Notes under the pieces: generated by a model | The model's database searches: none | What the model was told of the DNA's origin: nothing | Seen by the model: only the letters and a program-made list of their open reading frames with translations | Origin: Corbicula japonica | Lineage: Eukaryota > Mollusca > Bivalvia > Venerida > Cyrenidae | Direction: 5' to 3' | Assembly (NCBI GenBank): GCA_038501625.1 | Contig: JAZAYU010000171.1 | Span: 186,001-250,000 of the forward strand | DNA: 64,000 nucleotides | Shown: positions 1 through 11,045 of the stretch, piece after piece | Numbering within the stretch: the first letter of the stretch is position 1 | Layout: every line of letters begins with the position of its first letter | Position numbers and translations under genes: made by a program

Positions 1-36
1 AGAAATTTCGTTAAATTCAATTAAAAACCACAAAAT

Positions 37-552
37 GGGTAGTTCCGAATCACCCTTACATGGTCTATTCCGGATCACTTCCGGCCATCGCCTGAACATT
101 ACTTTCCTAGTCAAAAACAGTACGTCCGAATAATTTCCGGTCACCCAAAGATAACCAAGTATTTACAAGGTAAAATTGGTCATACTTTAGCAACTTTAAC
201 ATAATCATTCAAAATGGTCAAAGAAACAGGCATTTGCGTTTGAAATAAATATAACACTTAGTCACTTTAGAATAAGACGTAAAATTGCGTTATTTTCAAT
301 AAAAATACTAAAAATGGGTAGTTCCGGATCACCCCAACATGGTCTATTCCGGATCACTTCCGGCTATCGCCTGAACCTAACTTCCAGAGTCAAAAAAAAT
401 CAGTGCGGATAATTTCCAGTCACTAAAAGTTAACCAAGAATTTTCGAAGTAAAATTGGCCCTTCTTAAGCAACTGCACCATATACCTTCAAATTGGTTTA
501 AAAAACAGTCACTTGCATTCGGAATAAAGGTACACATCAGTTACTCCAATAA
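37..552. repeat. Two diverged 279-bp tandem copies
   Basis: The motif GGGTAGTTCCG starts at 37 and again at 316, and the following 240 bases stay alignable with scattered substitutions and small indels. The second copy runs straight into the satellite. The motif GGGTAGTTCCGG also occurs in the terminal inverted repeats of the foldback element at 29-30.5 kb, so this may be a relative of that element. No coding potential was seen. Confidence 0.7.
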
Positions 553-3500
553 AATTTTGAATGTCGAACGTCGAACTGCATTTTGAATGTCGAACGTCGA
601 TCTGGTTTTGAATGTCGAACATCGAACTGCATTTTGAATGTCGAACGTCGATCTGAATTTTGAATGTCGAACGTCGAACTGGTTTTGAATGTCGAACGTG
701 GAACTGCATATTGAATGTCGAACGTCGAACTGGTTTTGAATGTCGAACGTCGAACTGCATTTTGAATGTCGAAAGTCGAACTGGTTTTGAATGTCGAACG
801 TCGAACTGCATTTTGAATGTCGAATGTCGAACTGGTTTTGAATGTCGAACGTCGAACTGCATTTTGAATGCGAACGTCGAACTGGTTTTGAATGTCGAAC
901 GTCGAACTGCATTTTGAATGTCGAACGTCGAACTGGTTTTGAATGTCGAACGTCGAACTGCATTTTGAATGTCGAACGTCGAATTGGTTTTGAATGTCGA
1001 ACGTCGAATTGGTTTTGAATGTCGAACGTCGAACTGCATTTCGAATGTCGAACGTCGAACTGCATTTTGAATGTCGAACGTCGAACTGGTTTTGAATGTC
1101 GAACGTCGAACTGCATTTTGAATGTCGAACGTCGAACTGGTTTTGAATGTCGAACGTCGAACTGGTTTTGAATGTCGAACGTCGAACTGCATTTTGAATG
1201 TCGAACGTCGAACTGGTTTTGAATGTCGAACGTCGAACTGCATTTTGAATGTCGAACGTCGAACTGGTTTTGAATGTCGAACGTCGAACTGCATTTTGAA
1301 TGTCGAACGTCGAACTGGTTTTGAATGTCGAACGTCGAACTGCATTTTGAATGTCGAACGTCGAACTGGTTTTGAATGTCGAACGTCGAACTGCATAATG
1401 AATGTCGACAGCCGAACTGGTTTTGAATGTCGAACGTCGAACTGCATTTTGAATGTCGAACGTCGAACTGGTTTTGAATGTCGAACGTCGAACTGCATTT
1501 TGAATGTCGAACGTCGAACTGGTTTTGAATGTCGAACGTCGAACTGGTTTTGAATGTCGAACGTCGAACTGGTTTTGAATGTCGAACGTCGAACTGGTTT
1601 TGAATGTCGAGCGTCGAACTGCATTTTGAATGTCGAACGTCGAACTGGTTTTGAATGTCGAACGTCGAACTGCATTTTGAATGTCGAACGTCGAACTGGT
1701 TTTGAATGTCGAACGTCGAACTGCATTTTGAATGTCGAACGTCGAACTGGTTTTGAATGTCGAACGTCGAACTGCATTTTGAATGTCGAACGTCGAACTG
1801 GTTTTGAATGTCGAACGTCGAACTGCATTTTGAATGTCGAACGTCGAACTGCATTTTGAATGTCGAACGTCGAACTGGTTTTGAATGTCGAACGTCGAAC
1901 TGCATTTTGAATGTCGAACGTCGAACTGGTTTTGAATGTCGAACGTCGAACTGCATTTTGAATGTCGAACGTCGAACTGGTTTTGAATGTCGAACGTCGA
2001 ACTGCATTTTGAATGTCGAACGTCGAACTGGTTTTGAATGTCGAACGTCGAACTGCATTTTGAATGTCGAACGTCGAACTGGTTTTGAATGTCGAACGTC
2101 GAACTGCATTTTGAATGTCGAACGTCGAACTGGTTTTGAATGTCGAACGTCGAACTGCATTTTGAATGTCGAACGTCGAACTGGTTTTGAATGTCGAACG
2201 TCGAACTGCATTTTGAATGTCGAACGTCGAACTGGTTTTGAATGTCGAACGTCGAACTGCATTTTGAATGTCGAACGTCGAACTGGTTTTGAATGTCGAA
2301 CGTCGAACTGCATTTTGAATGTCGAACGTCGAACTGGTTTTGAATGTCGAACGTCGAACTGCATTTTGAATGTCGAACGTCGAACTGGTTTTGAATGTCG
2401 AACGTCGAACTGCATTTTGAATGTCGAACGTCGAACTGGTTTTGAATGTCGAACGTCGAACTGCATTTTGAATGTCGAACGTCGAACTGGTTTTGAATGT
2501 CGAACGTCGAACTGCATTTTGAATGTCGAACGTCGAACTGGTTTTGAATGTCGAACGTCGAACTGCATTTTGAATGTCGAACGTCGAACTGGTTTTGAAT
2601 GTCGAACGTCGAACTGCATTTTGAATGTCGAACGTCGAACTGGTTTTGAATGTCGAACGTCGAACTGCATTTTGAATGTCGAACGTCGAACTGGTTTTGA
2701 ATGTCGAACGTCGAACTGCATTTTGAATGTCGAACGTCGAACTGGTTTTGAATGTCGAACGTCGAACTGCATTTTGAATGTCGAACGTCGAACTGCATTT
2801 TGAATGTCGAACGTCGAACTGGTTTTGAATGTCGAACGTCGAACTGCATTTTGAATGTCGAACGTCGAACTGGTTTTGAATGTCGAACGTCGAACTGCAT
2901 TTTGAATGTCGAACGTCGAACTGGTTTTGAATGTCGAACGTCGAACTGCATTTTGAATGTCGAACGTCGAACTGGTTTTGAATGTCGAACGTCGAACTGC
3001 ATTTTGAATGTCGAACGTCGAACTGGTTTTGAATGTCGAACGTCGAACTGCATTTTGAATGTCGAACGTCGAACTGGTTTTGAATGTCGAACGTCGAACT
3101 GCATTTTGAATGTCGAACGTCGAACTGGTTTTGAATGTCGAACGTCGAACTGCATTTTGAATGTCGAACGTCGAACTGGTTTTGAATGTCGAACGTCGAA
3201 CTGCATTTTGAATGTCGAACGTCGAACTGGTTTTGAATGTCGAACGTCGAACTGCATTTTGAATGTCGAACGTCGAACTGGTTTTGAATGTCGAACGTCG
3301 AACTGCATTTTGAATGTCGAACGTCGAACTGGTTTTGAATGTCGAACGTCGAACTGCATTTTGAATGTCGAACGTCGAACTGGTTTTGAATGTCGAACGT
3401 CGAACTGCATTTTGAATGTCGAACGTCGAACTGGTTTTGAATGTCGAACGTCGAACTGCATTTTGAATGTCGAACGTCGAACTGGTTTTGAATGTCGAAC

Positions 3501-5540
3501 GTCGAACTGCATTTTGAATGTCGAACGTCGAACTGGTTTTGAATGTCGAACGTCGAACTGCATTTTGAATGTCGAACGTCGAACTGGTTTTGAATGTCGA
3601 ACGTCGAACTGCATTTTGAATGTCGAACGTCGAACTGGTTTTGGATGTCGAAAGTCGAACTGCATTTTGAATGTCGAACGTCGAACTGGTTTTGAATGTC
3701 GAACGTCGAACTGCATTTTGAATGTCGAACGTCGAACTGCATTTTGAATGATGAACGTCGAACTGGTTTTGATTGTCGAACGTCGAACTGCATTTTGAAT
3801 GTCGAACGTCGAACTGGTTTTGAATGTCGAACGTCGAACTGCATTTTGAATGTCGAACGTCGAACTGGTTTTGAATGTCGAACGTCGAACTGCATTTTGA
3901 ATGTCGAACGTCGAACTGGTTTTGAATGTCGAACGTCGAACTGTATTTTCAATGTCGAACGTCGAACTGGTTTTGAATGTCGAACGTCGAACTGCATTTT
4001 GAATGTCGAACGTCGAACTGGTTTTGAATGTCGAACGTCGAACTGCATTTTGAATGTCGAACGTCGAACTGGTTTTGAATGTCGAACGTCGAACTGCATT
4101 TTGAATGTCGAACGTCGAACTTGTTTTGAATGTCGAACGTCGAACTGCATTTTGAATGTCGAACGTCGAACTGCATTTTGAATGTCGAACGTCGAACTGG
4201 TTTTGATTGTCGAACGTCGAACTGCATTTTGAATGTCGAACGTCGAACTGGTTAGAATGTCGAACGTCGAACTGCATTTTGAATGTCGAACGTCGAACTG
4301 GTTTTGAATGTGGAACGTCGAACTGCATTTTGAATGTCGAACGTCGAATTGGTTTCGAATGTCGAACGTCGAACTGCATTTTGAATGTCGAACGTCGAAT
4401 TGGTTTTGAATGTCGAACGTCGAGCTGCATTTTGAATGTCGAACGTCGAACTGGTTTTGAATGTCGAACGTCGAACTGCTTTTTGAATGTCGAACGTCGA
4501 ACTGGTTTTGAATGTCGAACGTCGAACTGCATTTTGAATGTCGAACGTCGAACTGGTTTTGAATGTCGAACGTCGAACTGCATTTTGAATGTTCGAACGT
4601 CGAACTGCATTTTGAATGTCGAACGTCGAACTGGTTTTGAATGTCGAACGTCGAACTGCATTTTGAATGTCGAACGTCGAACTGGTTAGAATGTCGAACG
4701 TCGAACTGCATTTTGAATGTCGAACGTCGAACTGGTTTTGAATGTCGAACGTCGAACTGCATTTTGAATGTCCGAACGTCGAATTGGTTTTGAATGTCGA
4801 ACGTCGAACTGCATTTTGAATGTCGAACGTCGAACTGGTTTTGAATGTCGAACGTCGAACTGCATTTTGAATGTCGAACGTCGAACTGGTTTTGAATGTC
4901 GAACGTCGAACTGCATTTTGAATGTCGAACGTCGAACTGGTTTTGAATGTCGAACGTCGAACTGCATTTTGAATGTCGAACGTCGAACTGGTTTTGAATG
5001 TCGAACGTCGAACTGCATTTTGAATGTCGAACGTCGAACTGGTTTTGAATGTCGAACGTCGAACTGCATTTTGAATGTCGAACGTCGAACTGGTTTTGAA
5101 TGTCGAACGTCGAACTGCATTTTGAATGTCGAACGTCGAACTGGTTTTGAATGTCGAACGTCGAACTGCATTTTGAATGTCGAACGTCGAACTGCGTTTT
5201 GAATGATGAACGTCGAACTGGTTTTGATTGTCGAACTGCATTTTGAATGTCAAACGTCGACCTGGTTTTGAATGTCGAACGTCGAACTGCATTTTGAATG
5301 TCGAACGTCGAACTGCATTTTGAATGTCGAACGTCGAACTGGATTTGAATGTCGAACGTCGAACTGCATTTTGAATGTCGAACGTCGAACTGGTTTTGAA
5401 TGTCGAACGTCGAACTGCATTTTGAATGTCGAACGTCGAACTGGTTTTGAATGTCGAACGTCGAACTGCATTTTGAATGTCGAACGTCGAACTGGTTTTG
5501 AATGTCGAACGTCGAACTGCATTTTGAATGTCAAACGTCC
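553..5540. repeat. CpG-rich satellite, array I (25/26-bp monomers, 51-bp dimer)
   Basis: About 195 head-to-tail monomers are present. Each has TTTTGAAT followed by the doubled heptamer GTCGAACGTCGAAC and then TGCA (26 bp) or TGG (25 bp). The two types alternate strictly over long stretches, giving a 51-bp dimer that equals 17 codons, so several frames stay open on both strands for hundreds of codons. Each monomer carries three CpG sites, unlike the AT-rich flanks. The edges are more diverged than the centre (about 1.6-3.7 kb), as expected for arrays homogenised by unequal exchange. It is not a CRISPR array, since there are no unique spacers. Confidence 0.97.
1808..3747. repeat. 944-bp higher-order repeat inside the satellite
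   Basis: The alternation of 26- and 25-bp monomers breaks where two 26-bp monomers stand side by side, near 1842, 2786 and 3730. The same local context recurs at 1808, 2752 and 3696, exactly 944 bp apart, which equals 18 dimers plus one extra 26-bp monomer (37 monomers). The two full units look almost identical, with only a few changes near 3643-3655. This indicates recent amplification of a multi-monomer block, or duplication during assembly. Confidence 0.85.
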
Positions 5541-5804
5541 AACTTCACACACATGCTATTTTTATATAATTCTAAGTGTGGCATTGTAATACAAAAAAAT
5601 ATGGTTAATATGGGATCGTAATATATAATTTTCGAATTGTAATCGGTGACGAGGAACATACATTTTGCAAATATAATCAGGTAAGACATTGTGGGCTACT
5701 TTGTACATAAAAACAGCTTTATTAAAAATAAGTCTTTGATGAAACCTTTGAATATTTAATTTTTGCAGAGCTGAGTCAAAATCAATGTATTCATTGCCTA
5801 AGTG
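5541..5804 (-). mobile_element. LINE 3'-end fragment, copy 1, embedded in satellite
   Basis: On the minus strand this encodes the last ~80 residues of a non-LTR retrotransposon ORF2, including LGNEYIDF and YKVAHNVLPDYI, then a stop and about 25 bp of 3' sequence. It is a near-identical copy of the 3' end of the longer element at 9446. Both edges join satellite monomers directly, at the same bases as in copy 2. Confidence 0.9.
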
Positions 5805-7366
5805 TTTTTGAATGTCGAACGTCGAACTGCATTTTGAATGTCGAACGTCGAACTGGTTTTGAATGTCGAACGTCGAACTGCATTTTGAATGTCGAACGTC
5901 GAACTGGTTTTGGATGTCGAACGTCGAACTGCATTTTGAATGTCGAACGTCGAACTGGTTTTGAATGTTGAACGTCGAACTGCATTTTGAATGTCGAACG
6001 TCGAACTGCGTTTTGAATGATGAACGTCGAACTGGTTTTGATTGTCGAACTGCATTTTGAATGTCAAACGTCGACCTGGTTTTGAATGTCGAACGTCGAA
6101 CTGCATTTTGAATGTCGAACGTCGAACTGGTTTTGAATGTCGAACGTCGAACTGCATTTTGAATGTCGAACGTCGAACTGGATTTGAATGTCGAACGTCG
6201 AACTGCATTTTGAATGTCGAACGTCGAACTGGTTTTGAATGTCGAACGTCGAACTGGTTTTGAATGTCGAACGTCGAACTGCATTTTGAATGTCGAACGT
6301 CGAACTGCTTTTTGAATGTCGAACGTCGAACTGGTTTTGAATGTCGAACGTCGAACTGCATTTTGAATGTCGAACGTCGAACTTGTTTTGAATGTCGAAC
6401 GTCGAACTGCATTTTGAATGTTGAACGTCGAACTGCATTTTGAATGTCGAACGTCGAACTGGTTTTCATTGTCGAACGTCGAACTGCATTTTGAATGTCG
6501 AACGTCGAACTGGTTAGAATGTCGAACGTCTAACTGCATTTTGAATGTCGAACGTCGAACTGGTTTTGAATGTCGAACGTCGAACTGCATTTTGAATGTC
6601 GAACGTCGAATTGGTTTCGAATGTCGAACGTCGAACTGCATTTTGAATGTCGAACGTCGAATTGGTTTTGAATGTCGAACGTCGAGCTGCATTTTGAATG
6701 TCGAACGTCGAACTGGTTTTGAATGTCGAACGTCGAACTGCTTTTTGAATGTCGAACGTCGAACTGGTTTTGAATATCGAACGTCGAACTGCATTTTGAA
6801 TGTCGAACGTCGAAGTGGTTTTGAATGTCGAACGTCGAACTGCATTTTGAATGTCGAACGTCGAACTGGTTTTGAATGTCGAACGTCGAACTGCATTTTG
6901 AATGACGAACGTCGAACTGGTTTTGGATGTCGAACGTCGAACTGCATTTTGAATGTCGAACGTCGAACTGGTTTTGAATGTTGAACGTCGAACTGCATTT
7001 TGAATGTCGAACGTCGAACTGCGTTTTGAATGATGAACGTCGAACTGGTTTTGATTGTCGAACTGCATTTTGAATGTCAAACGTCGACCTGGTTTTGAAT
7101 GTCGAACGTCGAACTGCATTTTGAATGTCGAACGTCGAACTGCATTTTGAATGTCGAACGTCGAACTGGATTTGAATGTCGAACGTCGAACTGCATTTTG
7201 AATGTCGAACGTCGAACTGGTTTTGAATGTCGAACGTCGAACTGGTTTTGAATGTCGAACGTCGAACTGGTTTTGAATATCGAACGTCGAACTGCATTTT
7301 GAATGTCGAACGTCGAAGTGGTTTTGAATGTCGAACGTCGAACTGCATTTTGAATGTCAAACGTCC
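5805..7366. repeat. CpG-rich satellite, array II
   Basis: The 25/26-bp monomers continue between the two LINE fragments. This array is more heterogeneous than array I and carries recognisable variant blocks, for example a GATGAACG monomer followed by a shortened monomer and a GTCGACC variant near 6017-6080 and again near 7030-7095. These blocks match 5203-5270 and 7845-7910, showing that multi-monomer blocks were copied between arrays. Confidence 0.95.
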
Positions 7367-7630
7367 AACTTCACACACATGCTATTTTTATATAATTCTA
7401 AGTGTGGCATTGTAATACAAAAAAATATGGTTAATATGGGATCGTAATATATAATTTTCGAATTGTAATCGGTGACGAGGAACATACATTTTGCAAATAT
7501 AATCAGGTAAGACATTGTGGGCTACTTTGTACATAAAAACAGCTTTATTAAAAATAAGTCTTTGATGAAACCTTTGAATATTTAATTTTTGCAGAGCTGA
7601 GTCAAAATCAATGTATTCATTGCCTAAGTG
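7367..7630 (-). mobile_element. LINE 3'-end fragment, copy 2, embedded in satellite
   Basis: Same sequence and same two breakpoints as the fragment at 5541, exactly 1,826 bp away. The shared breakpoints mean that it arose by duplication of a satellite-plus-LINE block and not by a second retrotransposition. Confidence 0.9.
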
Positions 7631-9445
7631 GTTTTGAATGTCGAACGTCGAACTGCATTTTGAATGTCGAACGTCGAACTGGGTTTGAATGTCGAACGTC
7701 GAACTGCATTTTGAATGTCGAACGTCGAACTGGTTTTGGATGTCGAACGTCGAACTGCATTTTGAATGTCGAACGTCGAACTGGTTTTGAATGTTGAACG
7801 TCGAACTGCATTTTGAATGTCGAACGTCGAACTGCGTTTTGAATGATGAACGTCGAACTGGTTTTGATTGTCGAACTGCATTTTGAATGTCAAACGTCGA
7901 CCTGGTTTTGAATGTCGAACGTCGAACTGCATTTTGAATGTCGAACGTCGAACTGGTTTTGAATATCGAACGTCGAACTGCATTTTGAATGTCGAACGTC
8001 GAACTGGATTTGAATGTCGAACGTCGAACTGCATTTTGAATGTCGAACGTCGAACTGGTTTTGAATGTCGAACGTCGAACTGGTTTTGAATGTCGAACGT
8101 CGAACTGCATTTTGAATGTCGAACGTCGACCTGGTTTTGAATGTCGAACGTCGAACTGCATTTTGAATGTCGAACGTCGAACTGGTTTTGAATGTCGAAC
8201 GTCGAACTGCATTTTGAATGTCGAACGTCGAACTGGATTTGAATGTCGAACGTCGAACGGCATTTTGAATGTCGAACGTCGAACTGGTTTTGAATGTCGA
8301 ACGTCGAACTGGTTTTGAATGTCGAACGTCGAACTGCATTTTGAATGTCGAACGTCGAACTGGTTTTGAATGTCGAACGTCGAACTGTATTTTGAATGTC
8401 GAACTTCGAATTGGTTTTGAATGTCGAATGTCGAACTGCATTTTGAATGTCGAACGTCGAACTGGTTTTGAATGTCGAACGTCGAACTGCATTTTAAATG
8501 TCGAATGTCGAACTGGTTTTGAATGTCGAACGTCGAACTGCATTTTGAATGTCGAACGTCGAACTGGTTTTGAATGTCGAACGTCGAACTGCATTTTGAA
8601 TGTCGAACTTCGAACTGGTTTTGAATGTCGAACGTCGAACTGGCTTTGAATATCTAACGTCGAACTGCATTTTGAATGTCGAACTTCGAACTGGTTTTGA
8701 ATGTCGAACGTCGAACTGCATTTTGAATGTCGAACGTCGAACTGGTTTTGAATGTCGAACGTCGAACTTCATTTTAAATGTCGAACGTAAAACTGCATTT
8801 TGAATGTCAAACGTCGAACTGCATTTTGAATGTCGAACGTCGAACTGGTTTTGAATGTCGAACGTCGAACTGCATTTTGAATGTCGAACGTCGAACTGGT
8901 TTTGAATGTCGAACGTCGAACTGCAGTTTGAATGTCGAAAGTCGAACTGGTTTTGAATGTCGAACGTCGAACTGCATTTTGAACGTCGAACGTCGAACTG
9001 CATTTTCAATGTCGAACGTCGAACTGGTTTTGAATGTCGAACATCGAACTGCATTTTGAATGTCAAACGTCGAACTGGTTTTGAATGTCGAACGTCGAAC
9101 TGCATTTTGAATGTCGAACGTCGAACTGGTTTTGAATGTCGAACGTCGAACTGGTTTTGAATGTCGAACGTCGAACTGGTTTTGAATGTCGAACGTCGAA
9201 CTGTATTTGAATGTCGAACGTCGAACTGGTTTTGAATGTCGAACGTCGAACTGAATTTTGAATGTCGAACGTCGAACTGGTTTTGAATGTCGAACGTCGA
9301 ACTGCATTTTGAATGTCGAACGTCGAACTGGTTTCGAATGTCGAACGTCGAAGTGCATTTTGAATGTCGAACGTCGAACTGGTTTTGAATGTCGAACGTC
9401 GAACTGCAATTTGAATGTCGAACGTCGAACGTCGAACGTAGAGCC
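7631..9445. repeat. CpG-rich satellite, array III
   Basis: The 25/26-bp monomers have more substitutions and monomer-order breaks than in array I (for example 8400-8420, 8650, 8775-8805 and 8985). The array ends in a short run of the heptamer GTCGAAC alone (9417-9437) before joining the 3' end of the LINE. Increased divergence is typical of a satellite edge. Confidence 0.95.
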
Positions 9446-10690
9446 AACTTCACACACATGCTATTTTTATATAATTCTAAGTGTGGCATTGTAATACAAA
9501 AAAATATGGTTAATATGGGATCGTAATATATAATTTTCGAATTGTAATCGGTGACGAGGAACATACATTTTGCAAATATAATCAGGTAAGACATTGTGGG
9601 CTACTTTGTACATAAAAACAGCTTTATTAAAAATAAGTCTTTGATGAAACCTTTGAATATTTAATTTTTGCAGAGCTGAGTCAAAATCAATGTATTCATT
9701 GCCTAAGATGGTTCTACATGCTCTTTTCTGTAATTTAAGAATCATTTTAATATTTCGAGTTACTGTATTTTCCCACAATATAGAACAATAATCTAAGTGT
9801 GGTTGTGCATATGCCTTGTAACCTGGTTTAAACCCCCAGTGACAATTTGATTTGCCACTGACCGTTCCAAGGCGGTAACCCCTCGGGTTCTCATTTTTGT
9901 TAATTGTTAGTGGTGTCTCTTTTGAAACTGATCATTATATTAACCATGCTCTCTCCCTCTCTAATTCTTGACTGTGTGGGGAGGCTGTTTTTTTAATGTG
10001 GCGATTCCTGATATGCATATTTCACCTTTTTATAAAACAATTTTCTAGAATTAATTGGAAGGAAATCCTTAATGTTTGACAGAAGCCAAATGTAAGAGGA
10101 TATTTTTCTGCATATTGCTTTTACATGGAAATCCCATTTTCAGTCATTTTGAAAATGGACTCCCAATATTTTTTTCATATGAACTTTGATCAATTTTAAA
10201 ATCTTTGTAGAATAAAGAGACCTGATCGCTTTCAAAGCACCGTCTTTTTTTTTGTTGTGTTGAAATAAACATTACTTTGGTTTTATCAGTATTGATTCGC
10301 ATGCAATTGGTTGCACACCATTTTGTAAACTGAAACGAGCTGTATTTAAATTAAATTCTAGAATACTCTTATCACTTTGAATATCATACATGGTTGTATC
10401 ATCGGCATAAAGATCGGTTGAACAAATTGCGTGCCCGATAGCGAGAGGAAAGTAGTTTATAAGTATAAGAAAAAGCAAGGGCCAAGAATAAGTCCCTGAG
10501 GCACACCGCAAGGTAAAATTTCTTCATGACAAGAGTGCTGGTTGTTAATTTGCACTCGCTGATGACGATTTGACAAGTAGGACCTAAACCATTCGATGCT
10601 TAAATTGTTGCATTTGTATATTTTAAGTTTCTTGATAATAATATTGTGATCAACTAAATCGAATGCCTTTTGAAAGTCCACTAATAATGC
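9446..10690 (-). mobile_element. Degenerate non-LTR retrotransposon (CR1/Jockey-like), 5'-truncated
   Basis: Read on the minus strand, reverse-transcriptase motifs occur in order: FQKAFDLVDH (about 10675), YLSNRHQRVQI, CGVPQG (about 10500), YADDTTMYD (about 10400), then INSRKLFYK and QPHLDYCSILW, and finally KLQKRACRTILGNEY to the stop near 9465. These are palm-domain blocks and the C-terminal region of LINE ORF2 proteins. Frameshifts near 10510 and 10300 and a stop make it inactive. Endonuclease and ORF1 are absent because the copy is 5'-truncated at about 10690. Its 3' end abuts the satellite only about 25 bp after the stop codon. The clade assignment is tentative. Confidence 0.9.
9817..10016. 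mobile_element. Short SINE-like insertion inside the LINE
   Basis: The LINE reading frame breaks off after QPHLDYC (about 9815) and resumes at about 10030 with FLPINSRKLFYK. The intervening ~200 bp has no LINE homology and is bracketed by ATATGC-like bases that could be a target duplication. Its minus strand contains TCACTGGGGGTTTAAACC, which recurs in the plus strand near 18310. The block TTAATGTGGCGATTCCTGAT recurs near 14193. It is therefore a dispersed repeat nested in the LINE. Confidence 0.6.
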
Positions 10691-10916
10691 GCAAATGACT
10701 TTGCCTTCGTTTAAAAAGAGATGATAACCAACAGAAAAATATCAAAGTTAAGGTAATTTATATTAAACATTATATATTCTGGTATTATCATAGGACAGGC
10801 CTCACAGAAAGATAAAGTATGTAAACCAGGACACACAAAGCCTTCATATATGCCTGATAGCAGAGAGAAAACAGAGCGTTAGTTTATAACACGCCATGGG
10901 ACGACCGATGGCAAAA

Positions 10917-11045
10917 CCAGGGCTGAAGGTTATGAAACTGAGATTGGAAACCAGTCTCAAATCTCAAGCATCTAATTGGCTGAAATGGCGATCAGATGCT
11001 TGAGATTTGAGACTGGTTTCCATGCGTAGCTTTATAACCTTGTGC
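10917..11045. repeat. Foldback repeat, family P
   Basis: An imperfect palindrome: CAGTCTCAAATCTCAAGCAT is followed after a short centre by its reverse complement ending GAGACTGGTTTCCAT. The outer arms read GGTTATGAAACTGAG and GCTTTATAACC. At least fifteen relatives are scattered in this window, mostly in introns. Confidence 0.85.

Noticed and set aside
553..9445. CRISPR-like regular repeats
   Set aside because: Repeats are contiguous with no unique spacers, no cas genes, and the window is eukaryotic.
509..9594. Many long open frames on both strands, up to about 1,400 codons
   Set aside because: They are translations of the 51-bp satellite dimer in different frames and strands. Frames overlap each other, have no start context, and carry no non-repeat domain except where they read into the LINE fragments.
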